Below the pieces are notes generated by a model. The model searched no databases. It saw only the letters and a list, made by a program, of their open reading frames with translations, and was not told where the DNA came from. The position numbers were made by a program, and so were the translations under genes. Below, in pieces: positions 17,716 to 27,100 of a stretch of 35,239 nucleotides of DNA (positions are counted from its first letter, which is position 1; each line of letters opens with the position of its first letter). Source of the DNA: PVC group bacterium (GTDB lineage Bacteria; Auribacterota; Erginobacteria; Erginobacterales; Erginobacteraceae); contig PWXJ01000033.1 of the NCBI GenBank assembly GCA_003561965.1, positions 1-35,239 on the forward strand, written 5' to 3'.

Positions 17716-18327
17716 TCAGAGCGGCAACCCCCGCTCGGAAAGCCGGCCGTCGCCGATCTCCCGTTGCAGATACTCGATCGTCGTCTCCAGCCGCCGGTCG
17801 AGACCGCCTTCGATCATCAATTTTCTCCCGGTGAAAGCAGTCCACTTTTCGACGATCAGCTCTTCAATCGCCAGCTGGAACTTCTCGTTGGTCGAGCGGA
17901 CCCCGTCCGCCATCCCCCGGTTGCGACTCAGCCTCAGGTGGTCCTCCAGCCGGATGTAGATCAGGAGGAAGTAGCTCTTCTCCCAGTGAACCGCCGCCTC
18001 GGAGATCACCCGGTAGACGGCGGGGTCGACGTAACCCTTCTCCGCCCCCCGAAGGGCGAAGAGGGTGTTGTCGAAGACGCAGCGGTCGCAGAGCAGGAAG
18101 TCGGGGAGCTTCTCCGCCCCCTCCAGCTCGAGGCGGATCTGTTCCTTGAAGATCCAGTACTGCCCCCGGGTGACCTGGCCCGACTCGTTGATATCGTAGG
18201 GGCAGAGGCGGGAGAGTTCGGGGACCATCTCCACCTGGAAGGCCCGGTACTTCAACTCGCTGAAGAGCCGGTGGAGGAAGGTGGTCTTCCCGACCCCGAA
18301 GGTTCCGATCACGCCGATCTTCCGCAT
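17716..18327 (-). CDS. P-loop kinase-like/AAA_28-type ATPase
   Basis: Walker A GTFGVGKTT at N-terminus; LLCDRCVFDNTLFAL; 203 aa. Confidence 0.72.
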   Translation of the reverse strand: MRKIGVIGTFGVGKTTFLHRLFSELKYRAFQVEMVPELSRLCPYDINESGQVTRGQYWIFKEQIRLELEGAEKLPDFLLCDRCVFDNTLFALRGAEKGYVDPAVYRVISEAAVHWEKSYFLLIYIRLEDHLRLSRNRGMADGVRSTNEKFQLAIEELIVEKWTAFTGRKLMIEGGLDRRLETTIEYLQREIGDGRLSERGLPL

Positions 18328-18366
18328 TATAATATTTTCCTCCGGGAATTTCAGTGGTTTGAAGTT

Positions 18367-19161
18367 TTACTTCCGGCGCTCGAGATCAGACTCCGCATTT
18401 TCCTCCGGACCGCCGGAGGCGACGGGCGGGTCGGCCGGAGCACCGGCCGGCGGGGAGGGGCACTCCGAATCCCGGCTGACGATCGGGGGAACGGTGGAGA
18501 CGGTGCTGTTCCGATGCAGGCGGACGAAGAAGGGACTGAGGGTGGTGTTGGGCAGCACCCTGACCCCGTCGCCGATCCGGATCGCCGCCAGGGAGACCCC
18601 GGAAGCCAGGACGCAGCCGTCGCCGATCTTCACCAGCCCGATCCGGACCTTCCCCGCGCCCTCGTAGGCGTGGGAGGAGATCTTGCAGAAGGCCCCGATC
18701 AGGGAACCCTCCCCGATCTCGATCAGTTCCGGGCAGAAGTGATCGATCCAGGCCGCCTGCATTATCTCGGTGTCTTTCCCGATCCGGACCCCGGCCAGAC
18801 GGTAGAGACGGTTCTTCAGGTCGCCCCCCCGGAAGAACATCGCCCCGATCATCAGGCAGCTGAGCGGAAGCCGTTTCCAGAGCGGGCGGTTGAGGGCGGT
18901 CCAGTGAACGCGGTTCTTTTCCGAGAGGCGGCCCAGGCCGGCGAAGGGGTAGTAGTTGGTCTTCCCCCGGAGCATCCTGGTCAGACGCTCGCGGCCTTCC
19001 GGGGTGTCGGGGTCGAGGAGGCGGATATCGACCGGTTCGGCGGCCGAGGACCGGGCCAGGGTGATGGTCCGGCCCTTCTTCCGGGAGAGCTTGATCCCTC
19101 TCCGGACGATCCTGGTCACCGCCGCCCGCAGGGCGTCGTCGATGGTTTCGAGGGCAGGCAT
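18367..19161 (-). CDS. Left-handed beta-helix (hexapeptide) acyltransferase with Pro/Ala-rich C-terminal tail
   Basis: Hexapeptide repeats IGKDTEIMQAAWIDHFCPELIEIGEGSLIGAFCKISSHAYEG...VRIGLVKIGDGCVLASGVSLAAIRIGDGVRVLPNTTL. Start could be ATG 19161 or the upstream in-frame start at 19188. Confidence 0.82.
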   Translation of the reverse strand: MPALETIDDALRAAVTRIVRRGIKLSRKKGRTITLARSSAAEPVDIRLLDPDTPEGRERLTRMLRGKTNYYPFAGLGRLSEKNRVHWTALNRPLWKRLPLSCLMIGAMFFRGGDLKNRLYRLAGVRIGKDTEIMQAAWIDHFCPELIEIGEGSLIGAFCKISSHAYEGAGKVRIGLVKIGDGCVLASGVSLAAIRIGDGVRVLPNTTLSPFFVRLHRNSTVSTVPPIVSRDSECPSPPAGAPADPPVASGGPEENAESDLERRK

Positions 19162-19187
19162 TTTACCGGCAACTGGACTTTGCCACA

Positions 19188-19223
19188 AAGGACCTAAAGG
19201 ACTTAAAAGACGAAAAGGACACT
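19188..19223 (+). repeat. 9-mer tandem module AAGGACCTA-AAGGACTTA-AAAGACGAA-AAGGACACT
   Basis: Same unit set as 8287-8322 in different order; also preceded by CCACA. Confidence 0.88.
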
Positions 19224-19227
19224 ATAC

Positions 19228-19255
19228 CACTGCCTACTGCCCACTGCCTACTGCC
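19228..19255 (-). repeat. Heptamer array CACTGCC/TACTGCC alternating x4, directly 3' of the purH stop
   Basis: CACTGCC TACTGCC CACTGCC TACTGCC; purH TGA at 19259-19261. Confidence 0.93.
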
Positions 19256-19258
19256 CAA

Positions 19259-20809
19259 TCAATGGCGGAAGTGGCGGATTCCGGTCATCAGCAGAGTGAT
19301 GCCGTGTTCTCCGGCGGCTTCGATCGAATCCCCGTCCCGGATCGAACCCCCGGGCTGGACGATCGCCTTGATCCCCCTCTCCCCGGCCAGATCGACCACG
19401 TCCCGGAAGGGAAAGAAAGCGTCCGAGGCCAGGACCGCGCCGGCGGTCTCCAGCCCGGCCCGGCCGGCCTTCTCGAAGGCGAGCCGGGCGGCGTCGATCC
19501 GGCTCATCTGGCCGGCCCCGATCCCCGCCGTCGCCTTCCCCTTTCCGAGGACGATGGCGTTGGAACGGGTGTGCTTGCAGACCGTCCAGGCGAAGGCCAG
19601 TTCGTCGATAAGATCCTGATCGGGCTCGGGGCCGGCCGCCACGGCGAGACGGGCGGGGTTCCAGAGTTCCAGGTCGGCTTCCTGGACCAGGAGCCCGCCG
19701 TAAACCGACCGCAGGGCAAGGTGCGGCGGCCGGGGGGAGAGCGGACCCAGCTCGAGCAGCCGGAGGTTCTTCTTCCGGGATAAGGTCCGAGCGGCCTCCG
19801 GGGTGAAGCCGGGGGCGGCGACCGCCTCGACAAAAGTCGAGACGACCTCGGCGGCGGTCGGGCCGTCGACCGGCCGGTTGAAAGCGATGATCGAGCCGAA
19901 GGCGGAGTCCGGGTCGGTGGCCCGGGCCCGGGTATAGCTCTCGAGCAGGTTCTCACCCGCGGCCGCGCCGCAGGGGTTGGTGTGTTTGACGATCACGGCC
20001 GCCGGGCCTTCCAGTTCCAGGACCAGGGCCAGGGCGCTCTCCAGGTCGAGGATGTTGTTGTAGGAGAGTTCCTTCCCCTGGAGCTGGCGGGCGGAAGCCA
20101 GGGAACTCCCGGCGGGGATCCGGAGAGAAAAGTAAAATTCCGCTTTCTGGTGCTGGTTTTCCCCGTAGCGGAGTGACCGTTTTCCCGGATAGAGACCGGC
20201 CAGGGCCCCGGACAGATCTCCTTTCTCTTCCCGTTCCCGGCCGAAGGACAGGGCGATCTTCCGGTCATAACGGGCGGTCAATTCAAAAACCTCCCCCGCC
20301 AGCCGGCGCCGGGTGGCCGGGGATACCTCCCCGCCCGAGGACCGGAGCTCGGCGATCACCTCCGGGTACTGGGCGGGGGCGGCCAGGACGGTCACCGCCG
20401 GATGGTTCTTGGCCCCGGCCCGCAACAGCGCCGCCCCCCCGATATCGATCGACTCCGGCTGGACCTCCCCCCCGCCCTCTCCGGACAAAGGATAGAGGTT
20501 GACCGCCAGCAGGTCGATAACGGGAATCCCGGCCCGGGCGAGTTCGGCAAGATGGGCGGGGTTGTCCCGGAGAGCGAGGAGGCCGGCGAAGATCTTCGGA
20601 TGGAGCGACTTCACCCGGCCGTCGAGCAGTTCCGGAAACCCGGTGTAATCGGACAGGTTCTCAACCGGGAAACCCGCTTGCTCGAGGAAACGGGCGGTCC
20701 CCCCGGTGGAGAGAATCCGGTAGCCGGAATCGGTCAGGGCGGCGGCCAGTTCCTCGACCCCGGTCCGGTCGGAGACGCTGATCAACGCTGTCGGCCTGGA
20801 GGATTTCAT
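19259..20809 (-). CDS. purH: Bifunctional AICAR transformylase/IMP cyclohydrolase
   Basis: ALISVSDRTGVEELAAAL; ILSTGGTARFLEQAG; DYTGFPELLDGRVKSLHPKIFAGLLALRDN; LRYGENQHQKAEFY; KHTNPCGAA; SDAFFPFRD. Confidence 0.98.
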   Translation of the reverse strand: MKSSRPTALISVSDRTGVEELAAALTDSGYRILSTGGTARFLEQAGFPVENLSDYTGFPELLDGRVKSLHPKIFAGLLALRDNPAHLAELARAGIPVIDLLAVNLYPLSGEGGGEVQPESIDIGGAALLRAGAKNHPAVTVLAAPAQYPEVIAELRSSGGEVSPATRRRLAGEVFELTARYDRKIALSFGREREEKGDLSGALAGLYPGKRSLRYGENQHQKAEFYFSLRIPAGSSLASARQLQGKELSYNNILDLESALALVLELEGPAAVIVKHTNPCGAAAGENLLESYTRARATDPDSAFGSIIAFNRPVDGPTAAEVVSTFVEAVAAPGFTPEAARTLSRKKNLRLLELGPLSPRPPHLALRSVYGGLLVQEADLELWNPARLAVAAGPEPDQDLIDELAFAWTVCKHTRSNAIVLGKGKATAGIGAGQMSRIDAARLAFEKAGRAGLETAGAVLASDAFFPFRDVVDLAGERGIKAIVQPGGSIRDGDSIEAAGEHGITLLMTGIRHFRH

Positions 20810-21576
20810 AACGGGGGTCCGAAACCATTATATTTCTCCAGACCCCCGCCGGTCAAATAATCCCTGAAGATCCCGATCCTCTCCGGGGTCCCGATATCGA
20901 AAAAGGGGGAGGAGACTTCCGAAGCGGCCAGCTTGCCGGCGGCGATCAGCCGGGGATAGAGGTCCTCCTCGAGAGAGAAGACGTCTCCCGGGGGAAAATA
21001 GCCGATGATTTCCTTCCGGGCCACCCGGACCCCGGCATCGAGATGAGTGAAGATCCCCGAAGCTCCGGATGAACGGACGGCCAGCACCTCCCCCTCCCCG
21101 CCGATTCGGAGGTTGGGCTTCGCCCCCGGCCCGGGACCGGGATAGGCGGCCAGGAACATCAGGGCGTCGGATTCGGCGAACTCCCGCTCCAGCCGCCGGT
21201 AATCCATCGGCAGAAAGGTATCCCCGTTGAGGAGAAAGAACTCGTCCTCCAGCCGGTCCCGGGCCAGTTTCAGCCCCCCCCCGGTCCCCCGGGGAGAACC
21301 TTCCCGGGAGTAACCGATCTTCAGGCCAAAGCGGGAACCATCGCCGAAATGCTCCTCGATCATATTTCCGAGGTAACCCGTGCAGAGCAGGATCTCGGCC
21401 AGGCCCCGGCCGCGGAGGTACAGGAGCAGGTGTTCGAGAAACGGACGGCCGGCGATCCGGACCAGGCCCTTGGGAAGGCGTTCGGTCAGAGGACCGAGGC
21501 GGACGCCCCGGCCCCCGGTCAGGACGACGGCCTGCCGGATAGGCTTGTCCCCGAGAGAGCCGGGTTTCGCGTTCAT
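20806..21576 (-). CDS. Sugar-phosphate nucleotidyltransferase, HddC-like
   Basis: Start at ATG 21574-21576 (MNAKPGSLGDKPIRQAVVLTGGRGVRLGPLTERLPKGLVRIAGRPFLEHLL); NGDTFLPMDY; FFDIGTPE. ATGA overlap with purH start and with upstream GT-C stop. Confidence 0.88.
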   Translation of the reverse strand: MNAKPGSLGDKPIRQAVVLTGGRGVRLGPLTERLPKGLVRIAGRPFLEHLLLYLRGRGLAEILLCTGYLGNMIEEHFGDGSRFGLKIGYSREGSPRGTGGGLKLARDRLEDEFFLLNGDTFLPMDYRRLEREFAESDALMFLAAYPGPGPGAKPNLRIGGEGEVLAVRSSGASGIFTHLDAGVRVARKEIIGYFPPGDVFSLEEDLYPRLIAAGKLAASEVSSPFFDIGTPERIGIFRDYLTGGGLEKYNGFGPPL

Positions 21577-24104
21577 CTCACTGAGGCTCCGAAGGTCCGG
21601 AATGTCCCCCCCCAGCCGATCTCCAGCCAGTCGATGGCCAGAAACGCCGAACCGGCCAGCTCTTCCAGTACCGCCGGATCGGAAACCGCCGGTTCGGCAA
21701 ATACGGTCAAGAGAAACGAACCCTGGCGGGGGAAGAGGGCCGGCCAGGAGAACTTGATTAATTGCCATTCGTCGGTGGCCGGGATGGTCCGGCCGTACAG
21801 CCGGCCGTTTTCCGGCCTGACCGCCAGGTTCACCGGGACTGATTGCGGCAGGATATTTTTTACCCTTAATTTCAGCCACCCCGAGGATTCGGGCGGGATC
21901 AGGCGGGGGAGAATCACGGCCGCCTCGGGGCCCATCACCCGGTAATTCCGGAGGCGGAGGCGGTCAAGGTAAAGGCCCCGGTCGACGAAAAGTTCATCGT
22001 CGATTTCCTTTTCCACCCCGAAATCAACCCGGAACCTGTTCTCCACCGGGAGCAGTCCCCGGAGGATGTCGGAGGGTAGCGGGCGATGGAAAGCGACTTC
22101 CAGCGCGGTCTCGGGAACCGATACCTCCCGGGCCGGGATCAGGACGTAGTTCAGGCCGTCGCCCAGCTCCACCGGAAGCTCCCGGTCGTTGATTCTCACC
22201 CGGGTTTCGGACGCCGGGCCGGCGGGAAGCGGCGGAAACCCGATATCGAGCAAAGCCAGATAGTCGGACCTCTCGGGGGTGGGCAGGGAGAGGACCGCCT
22301 CCGTCCTTGTCCGGCGGCTGACCCGGAAAAGCGTTAATGTCTCCTCATTCGAGTAGTAGGGATTTCGTATTTTCAGCTCCTCACTTCGCCAGCGGCCGAC
22401 CGGTTCCAGGTCGAAATAACGACCGAGATACCTGATCGTGCTCTCCATCGAACGATAGCCGCGATTGTCGAGGGCGAAGACCGGACGGCCGGATTCCTCG
22501 ACGATTACCACCGCCTCGGCCAGTTCCACCCCCAGCGGGGCGGCCAGGTTGCCGGGGGAGATCCCGTGGACCCGGGTATAGGCGTCGACGTTCTGAATCA
22601 GGTAGCGCTCCCCGAGAATAACCGCTTCGGCGGGAACGGATTTTTCCAGTTCCCGGCGGAGGCGCCGGGCGTCCTGCCAGTTGAAACTTTCCCCCCGGGC
22701 GACCATTCCGAAGAAAAAAGGGACCAGCAGCAATCCGGTCCCGGCGGTGAAGACAACTCCCGGCGCCGGCTTCCACCGTGAACCGGGCGCGGACGCGGCG
22801 GAGAGCAGCGCCGCCAGGCCGAATGCGAGAAGAAATACGCCGATATAATCCAGCCCCGCCCCTCCGGCGAACCGGGCGGTAAAGACAACCCCCGCCGCCA
22901 GGGCGCCGACCAGCCCGGCAACCTTCCGGGCGGGCGACGATAATCCCTCCTGATAACCCCGCCAGCGATTGAAGACCCAGATCGCGCCGGCGGCGATGAA
23001 ATAGGCGATAAACGGATAAAGCGGAAACCGGTAGCGGCGGGCCCGGTGGCCGAATGAACTGAAAAGAAGCAGGTTGATCAAGGGCACCGGGAGCATAATC
23101 AGCCAGGTGGAGAGCCGGCGGCGGCAGGCGATGACGCCGGCGGCCAGCAGGAAGAACCCCGGCAGGGTCACCAGGTAATAAATCGAGTTAAGGTTTTTCG
23201 GCAGGTTATCCCGGAGGTTATTCAGGGAAAAAGTATGCCGGGAGACGCCGTCCCCGCGATGAAAAAAACCCTGAAAAGCGCCCAGGGCCCGGCGGGCGAA
23301 GGCTAGAGGATCGCCGAGAAACCGGGCTTCCTCCAGGAACTGAGGGAGGAATACCAGGCCGGCCACCGCGGCGGCCGCCGCCGTTCCGAGGACGATCCTG
23401 CCCCAGCCCCATCCTTTCCCGCGAACGGCGATCAGGACATAGATGGCCGGCGGGATGACCAGAACCAGGTTGGTTAAACGGATCAGGCCGGAAAAGATCA
23501 CGGCGGCCGCCCCCGGCAGCAGGAAGGAAAGGCCGCGGCGACCCGGCCGGAGACCCCGGAGGATTAAATACAACCCCAGCCAGAAGAACGCCAGCGGAGG
23601 AATATCCCGCATCAGGCCCAGGGAATAGCCGATGACGATCTGGTTATCCCAGCCCAGCAAGATGAAGACGGCGGCCAGGGCGGCCAAGTCCGAGCCGGGG
23701 GCTTCCCCGCGGAGAGCCAGGAAATAGGCGATCAGGAAAACCGCCAGGAGAATCACGTTGACGGAGAAGGCCGCGGGCAAACCTCCCAGCCGGATCGCCG
23801 CCGCCAGCAGGAGGGGGAACCCCGGCTCCAGGGTGGAGATGACTTCCCCGTCGGTATAGTAGCGCCGGCCGTAAAAAAGCGGGCGGTGAGAACCCTCGGG
23901 CAGCCGCTCCCGGAGGATATCCAGCAGGGGATATTCGACCGCGAACCCGCCCCGGGCCAGTCCCCGGCCGTAGGTGAGATAGGCGTACTGGTCGGAGTTG
24001 AGCAGGGCGTTGTAGTTGCGAAATCCGCCGGCCAGACAGAGCAGGATCAGCAAGGCCAGAATCGCGGGGATCAGGGGGAAGCGATTTTTTGCTTTCACCG
24101 CCAT
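21573..24104 (-). CDS. Large GT-C/GT39-like integral membrane glycosyltransferase with long C-terminal extracytoplasmic region (paralog 2)
   Basis: 843 aa; about 10 N-terminal hydrophobic helices, then a soluble C-terminal half; ELEKSVPAEAVILGERYLIQNVDAYTRVHGISPGN; RYFDLEPVGRW. Confidence 0.72.
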   Translation of the reverse strand: MAVKAKNRFPLIPAILALLILLCLAGGFRNYNALLNSDQYAYLTYGRGLARGGFAVEYPLLDILRERLPEGSHRPLFYGRRYYTDGEVISTLEPGFPLLLAAAIRLGGLPAAFSVNVILLAVFLIAYFLALRGEAPGSDLAALAAVFILLGWDNQIVIGYSLGLMRDIPPLAFFWLGLYLILRGLRPGRRGLSFLLPGAAAVIFSGLIRLTNLVLVIPPAIYVLIAVRGKGWGWGRIVLGTAAAAAVAGLVFLPQFLEEARFLGDPLAFARRALGAFQGFFHRGDGVSRHTFSLNNLRDNLPKNLNSIYYLVTLPGFFLLAAGVIACRRRLSTWLIMLPVPLINLLLFSSFGHRARRYRFPLYPFIAYFIAAGAIWVFNRWRGYQEGLSSPARKVAGLVGALAAGVVFTARFAGGAGLDYIGVFLLAFGLAALLSAASAPGSRWKPAPGVVFTAGTGLLLVPFFFGMVARGESFNWQDARRLRRELEKSVPAEAVILGERYLIQNVDAYTRVHGISPGNLAAPLGVELAEAVVIVEESGRPVFALDNRGYRSMESTIRYLGRYFDLEPVGRWRSEELKIRNPYYSNEETLTLFRVSRRTRTEAVLSLPTPERSDYLALLDIGFPPLPAGPASETRVRINDRELPVELGDGLNYVLIPAREVSVPETALEVAFHRPLPSDILRGLLPVENRFRVDFGVEKEIDDELFVDRGLYLDRLRLRNYRVMGPEAAVILPRLIPPESSGWLKLRVKNILPQSVPVNLAVRPENGRLYGRTIPATDEWQLIKFSWPALFPRQGSFLLTVFAEPAVSDPAVLEELAGSAFLAIDWLEIGWGGTFRTFGASVR

Positions 24105-24120
24105 TCGTTTTCCCGGCCGC

Positions 24121-27100
24121 TCATTCCCCCGCCGGCCGGTATGCCAGTTCCATCCACTCCAGCATCAGGCCAAGCCGGCGCCGGTCGGCGGTGGGGAAGT
24201 AACTGGAAGGCCGCCAGGGATCGACCCTCAGCTCCAGAAGCGCGACCCGGGGTTCTCCCGATTCGGCGGGCAGAGTCCAGGAGTAAAGAGCGTCTTCCTC
24301 CCGGAGAAAATGTTCGCCCAGATCACGTCCGTCGAGCCGGGCGGAGACCCGGGGGCCGGTCCGGAAGGCCGCCGGCGGACGGATCCGGATCGCCTTCAGG
24401 GTCAGTTTCAGCTCTTTCCCCTCCCGGGGAATCAGCGGAAGGGCGATCCGGGACTCTCCTTTGGTCCAGCGGACCGGGGTCCGCCCGAGGTGGAGTTCGG
24501 GCGGATAGAATCCCCGCTCCAGGAAAGCCCAATCCTCCTCGCCGCCGACCTCGATCCGGAACCGCTCGGAGGCTTCCCGGATCAGGGGCGGCCGGACGAT
24601 CAGCGGACGACAGGCGTCGTCCGGGCTCCGCGCCTCCAGGAGGAGGGCCGGGCGGTCGCCATCCCCCGGCCCCAGGATCAGTCGCTGGACCCCCGGCCCG
24701 GGGGCCGTCGCCTTCTCCTCCCCGTTGACCAGCACCCGGTAGGGTCCGGGACAGGTTTCCCCCGGAGGGGGCGAGAGCGAAAAGGCGATAAACGCGCCCT
24801 GACCGGGCGGGGGGGATATCGAGAATTCTTCGAACCATCGCTGGACGGAGATCGACTCAAAGAACAGGGAACCCCAGTATTCCTCCGACGGGGAGAGCGG
24901 GCGGGTCGGGGGAGGGGAAACCGTGAACTCCAGATCGCCCCGGGGGGAGGAGATCAATCGCCCGGGAAGGGAGAAACGGAAGACCTCGCTCCCGATTCCC
25001 AAGGCAGTCGGGAAACGGCCGACCTTCTCCCCGTTCAGGTCGACCCGGAGGCAGAATGGCTCTTGAAGTTTCTGGGCTCTTCTCACCTTGACTTCCCCGA
25101 CCAGCGCGCTCCCCGGTAGGGAGATGACCGGGATCGCCACCAATCCGGTCCTCTCCCAGCCCATCCGGACCAGATCCCCGTCCCGGAGCCGGTCTTCGGT
25201 AAAAATATCCTCGGCCGCCCGGTCGGGGAATCCCGTCTCCCCGGTCAGGTCGACCGGGTAAGGGGATTTCAGACTCTCCACTCTCAGGTCGAGGTCGCGG
25301 GGCAGCGGGCGGTCGGAGCGGACGGAGAAACGGACCGGGCCGGAGGAGAGATCGTCCCGGGAGACCGGGAGGAAATTAACCCCGTTAACAAACGGACCGG
25401 GAACCTCAACCCCGTCCAGCTCGACTTCCAGCAGTCCCCGCGGGTCATCCGGGTCGTGGATCTTTCTCAGGTTGAAAGCGAGCAGGAAGTCGGACCCCTC
25501 CCCCGGGGGGTCGAACTCCAGGTCCACTTCCTTCACCCGCCAGGGCTCGATCCGGTAGACGGTGCAGACGGGTTTGCCGAACTGGAAACCCAGGTGGTAG
25601 CGGTCGGCCGGAAGTTCCCCGACCGGGGTCAGGTCGTAATAGTCCCGAAAGAGGGGTACGGCCTTGCCGGAGTCGCGCTTGTAACTGCTGTTGTCGAGAA
25701 GGTAGAGACCGGTCCCCCGGGCCAGGAGCCGGTCAAAACCTTTCCGGGAATCGAGCCTGATCCTGGTCATTTCGAAGGGGCGGAGGCTGTAACTGGAGGA
25801 GAAAAGGTTGATGTACTGGAAGATCGGCTTGGTGGAGAAGATGACCGATTCCGGGGGTACCAGGGAATCGATGTCCCCCCCGAATCTTTTCGCTTCGGCC
25901 AGCTGAAATAACGGGGGACGCCTCAGCCAGGGGACGCCGTAGCGGACCAGGAATATGCCGAAGAAGGCCGCGGCCAGGATCGCCGGCGCCCGGCCCGCCG
26001 GCTTAAGCCGCCAACCGCCGACGAACAGCAGCCAGAGCAGAATCCCAACCACCAGGACGGCGAGGTTGAGGTGGGTCATCCGGTGCTGGTAGCGAAACTG
26101 GTTCCGGAACAGATAATCGAGAAATACCACCAGGGCGACCCCGCCCGCCGACCACCAGCGGGGCCGGGACCGGAGAAGGCGCCCGGCGCCGGCGACCATC
26201 AGGACGATGAAAAACGGATGGGCCGCCAGCATATAGCGGGTCATCAGGTGGACCCACATACTGTAAAGGAGGATCAGGATCAGGGGGATCCCGAGCAGGA
26301 GCCATTTGGTCTCCGGCCGGCGGCGGAGGCTGATTATCCCGAGCAGGGCGAGGAAGGTGAAGAGGGGGCCCCAGAGGCGCCAGAAATAGCCGGCCACGTC
26401 GGGGAAGGTGGTGGGAAAAAACCCGATCCAGAGCGGGGGCGGCGATCCGTCCGGCTGGTCGTCCAGCCTTCCCAGGACCGTCCGCTCCCCGCCGACGATC
26501 TCCGGCCGGGGGGGACGAAGGGGATGGCCGCCGGTGAGCTGGTTCTGGATCAGGGCGGGAGAAAGGGCCAGAAAGAAGAGGAATAATCCCAGGAGGGAAA
26601 AAAGAATAATTTTCCACCAGCGCGTCCGGCCGATCACCCGAACCAGGAAATACATCCCCGCCGGAACGGCGGCCAGGACATTGGGGAGCCGCAGGGTCCC
26701 GGCGCAGCCGAAGGCGAAAGCCCCGGCCAGAAGAGCGGGGATCCGGATCCGGGGCGAGTCGCCCAGCGCCCGGACCGCCAGGGCGGCTCCGACGACGATA
26801 AACATTATCCCGGCCAGGTCGTGGGACGGCCGGAGGGCCAGCCGCCAGGCGGGGTCGACCATCACCAAGAGAATCAGGGGCGCGGCCAGGGCCAGCCACC
26901 GGCCGCCGGGGCGACCCCGGAGAAAGAGGAGGGCCAGGCGGAAAAGAGCGAAAAGCAGAATCAGGAGAACGATCAGGTTGAGGAAATAGACGGAATAATC
27001 GCCGAGGATGCGGATGGAAAGGGCGAGCAGGAGGGGAAAGCCGATCGTATACTTGCAGTACATCCGATCGCCGGCCTTGATGTAGTTGCCGCCGAGAACG

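Noticed and set aside
17171-17845. 224-aa minus ORF overlapping the 17194-17688 CDS
   Set aside because: Pro/Arg/Gly-rich alternate frame without signal peptide or domain; overlaps two better frames.
17581-19197. 538-aa plus-strand ORF over three minus genes
   Set aside because: Crosses three supported minus CDS and has no family signature.
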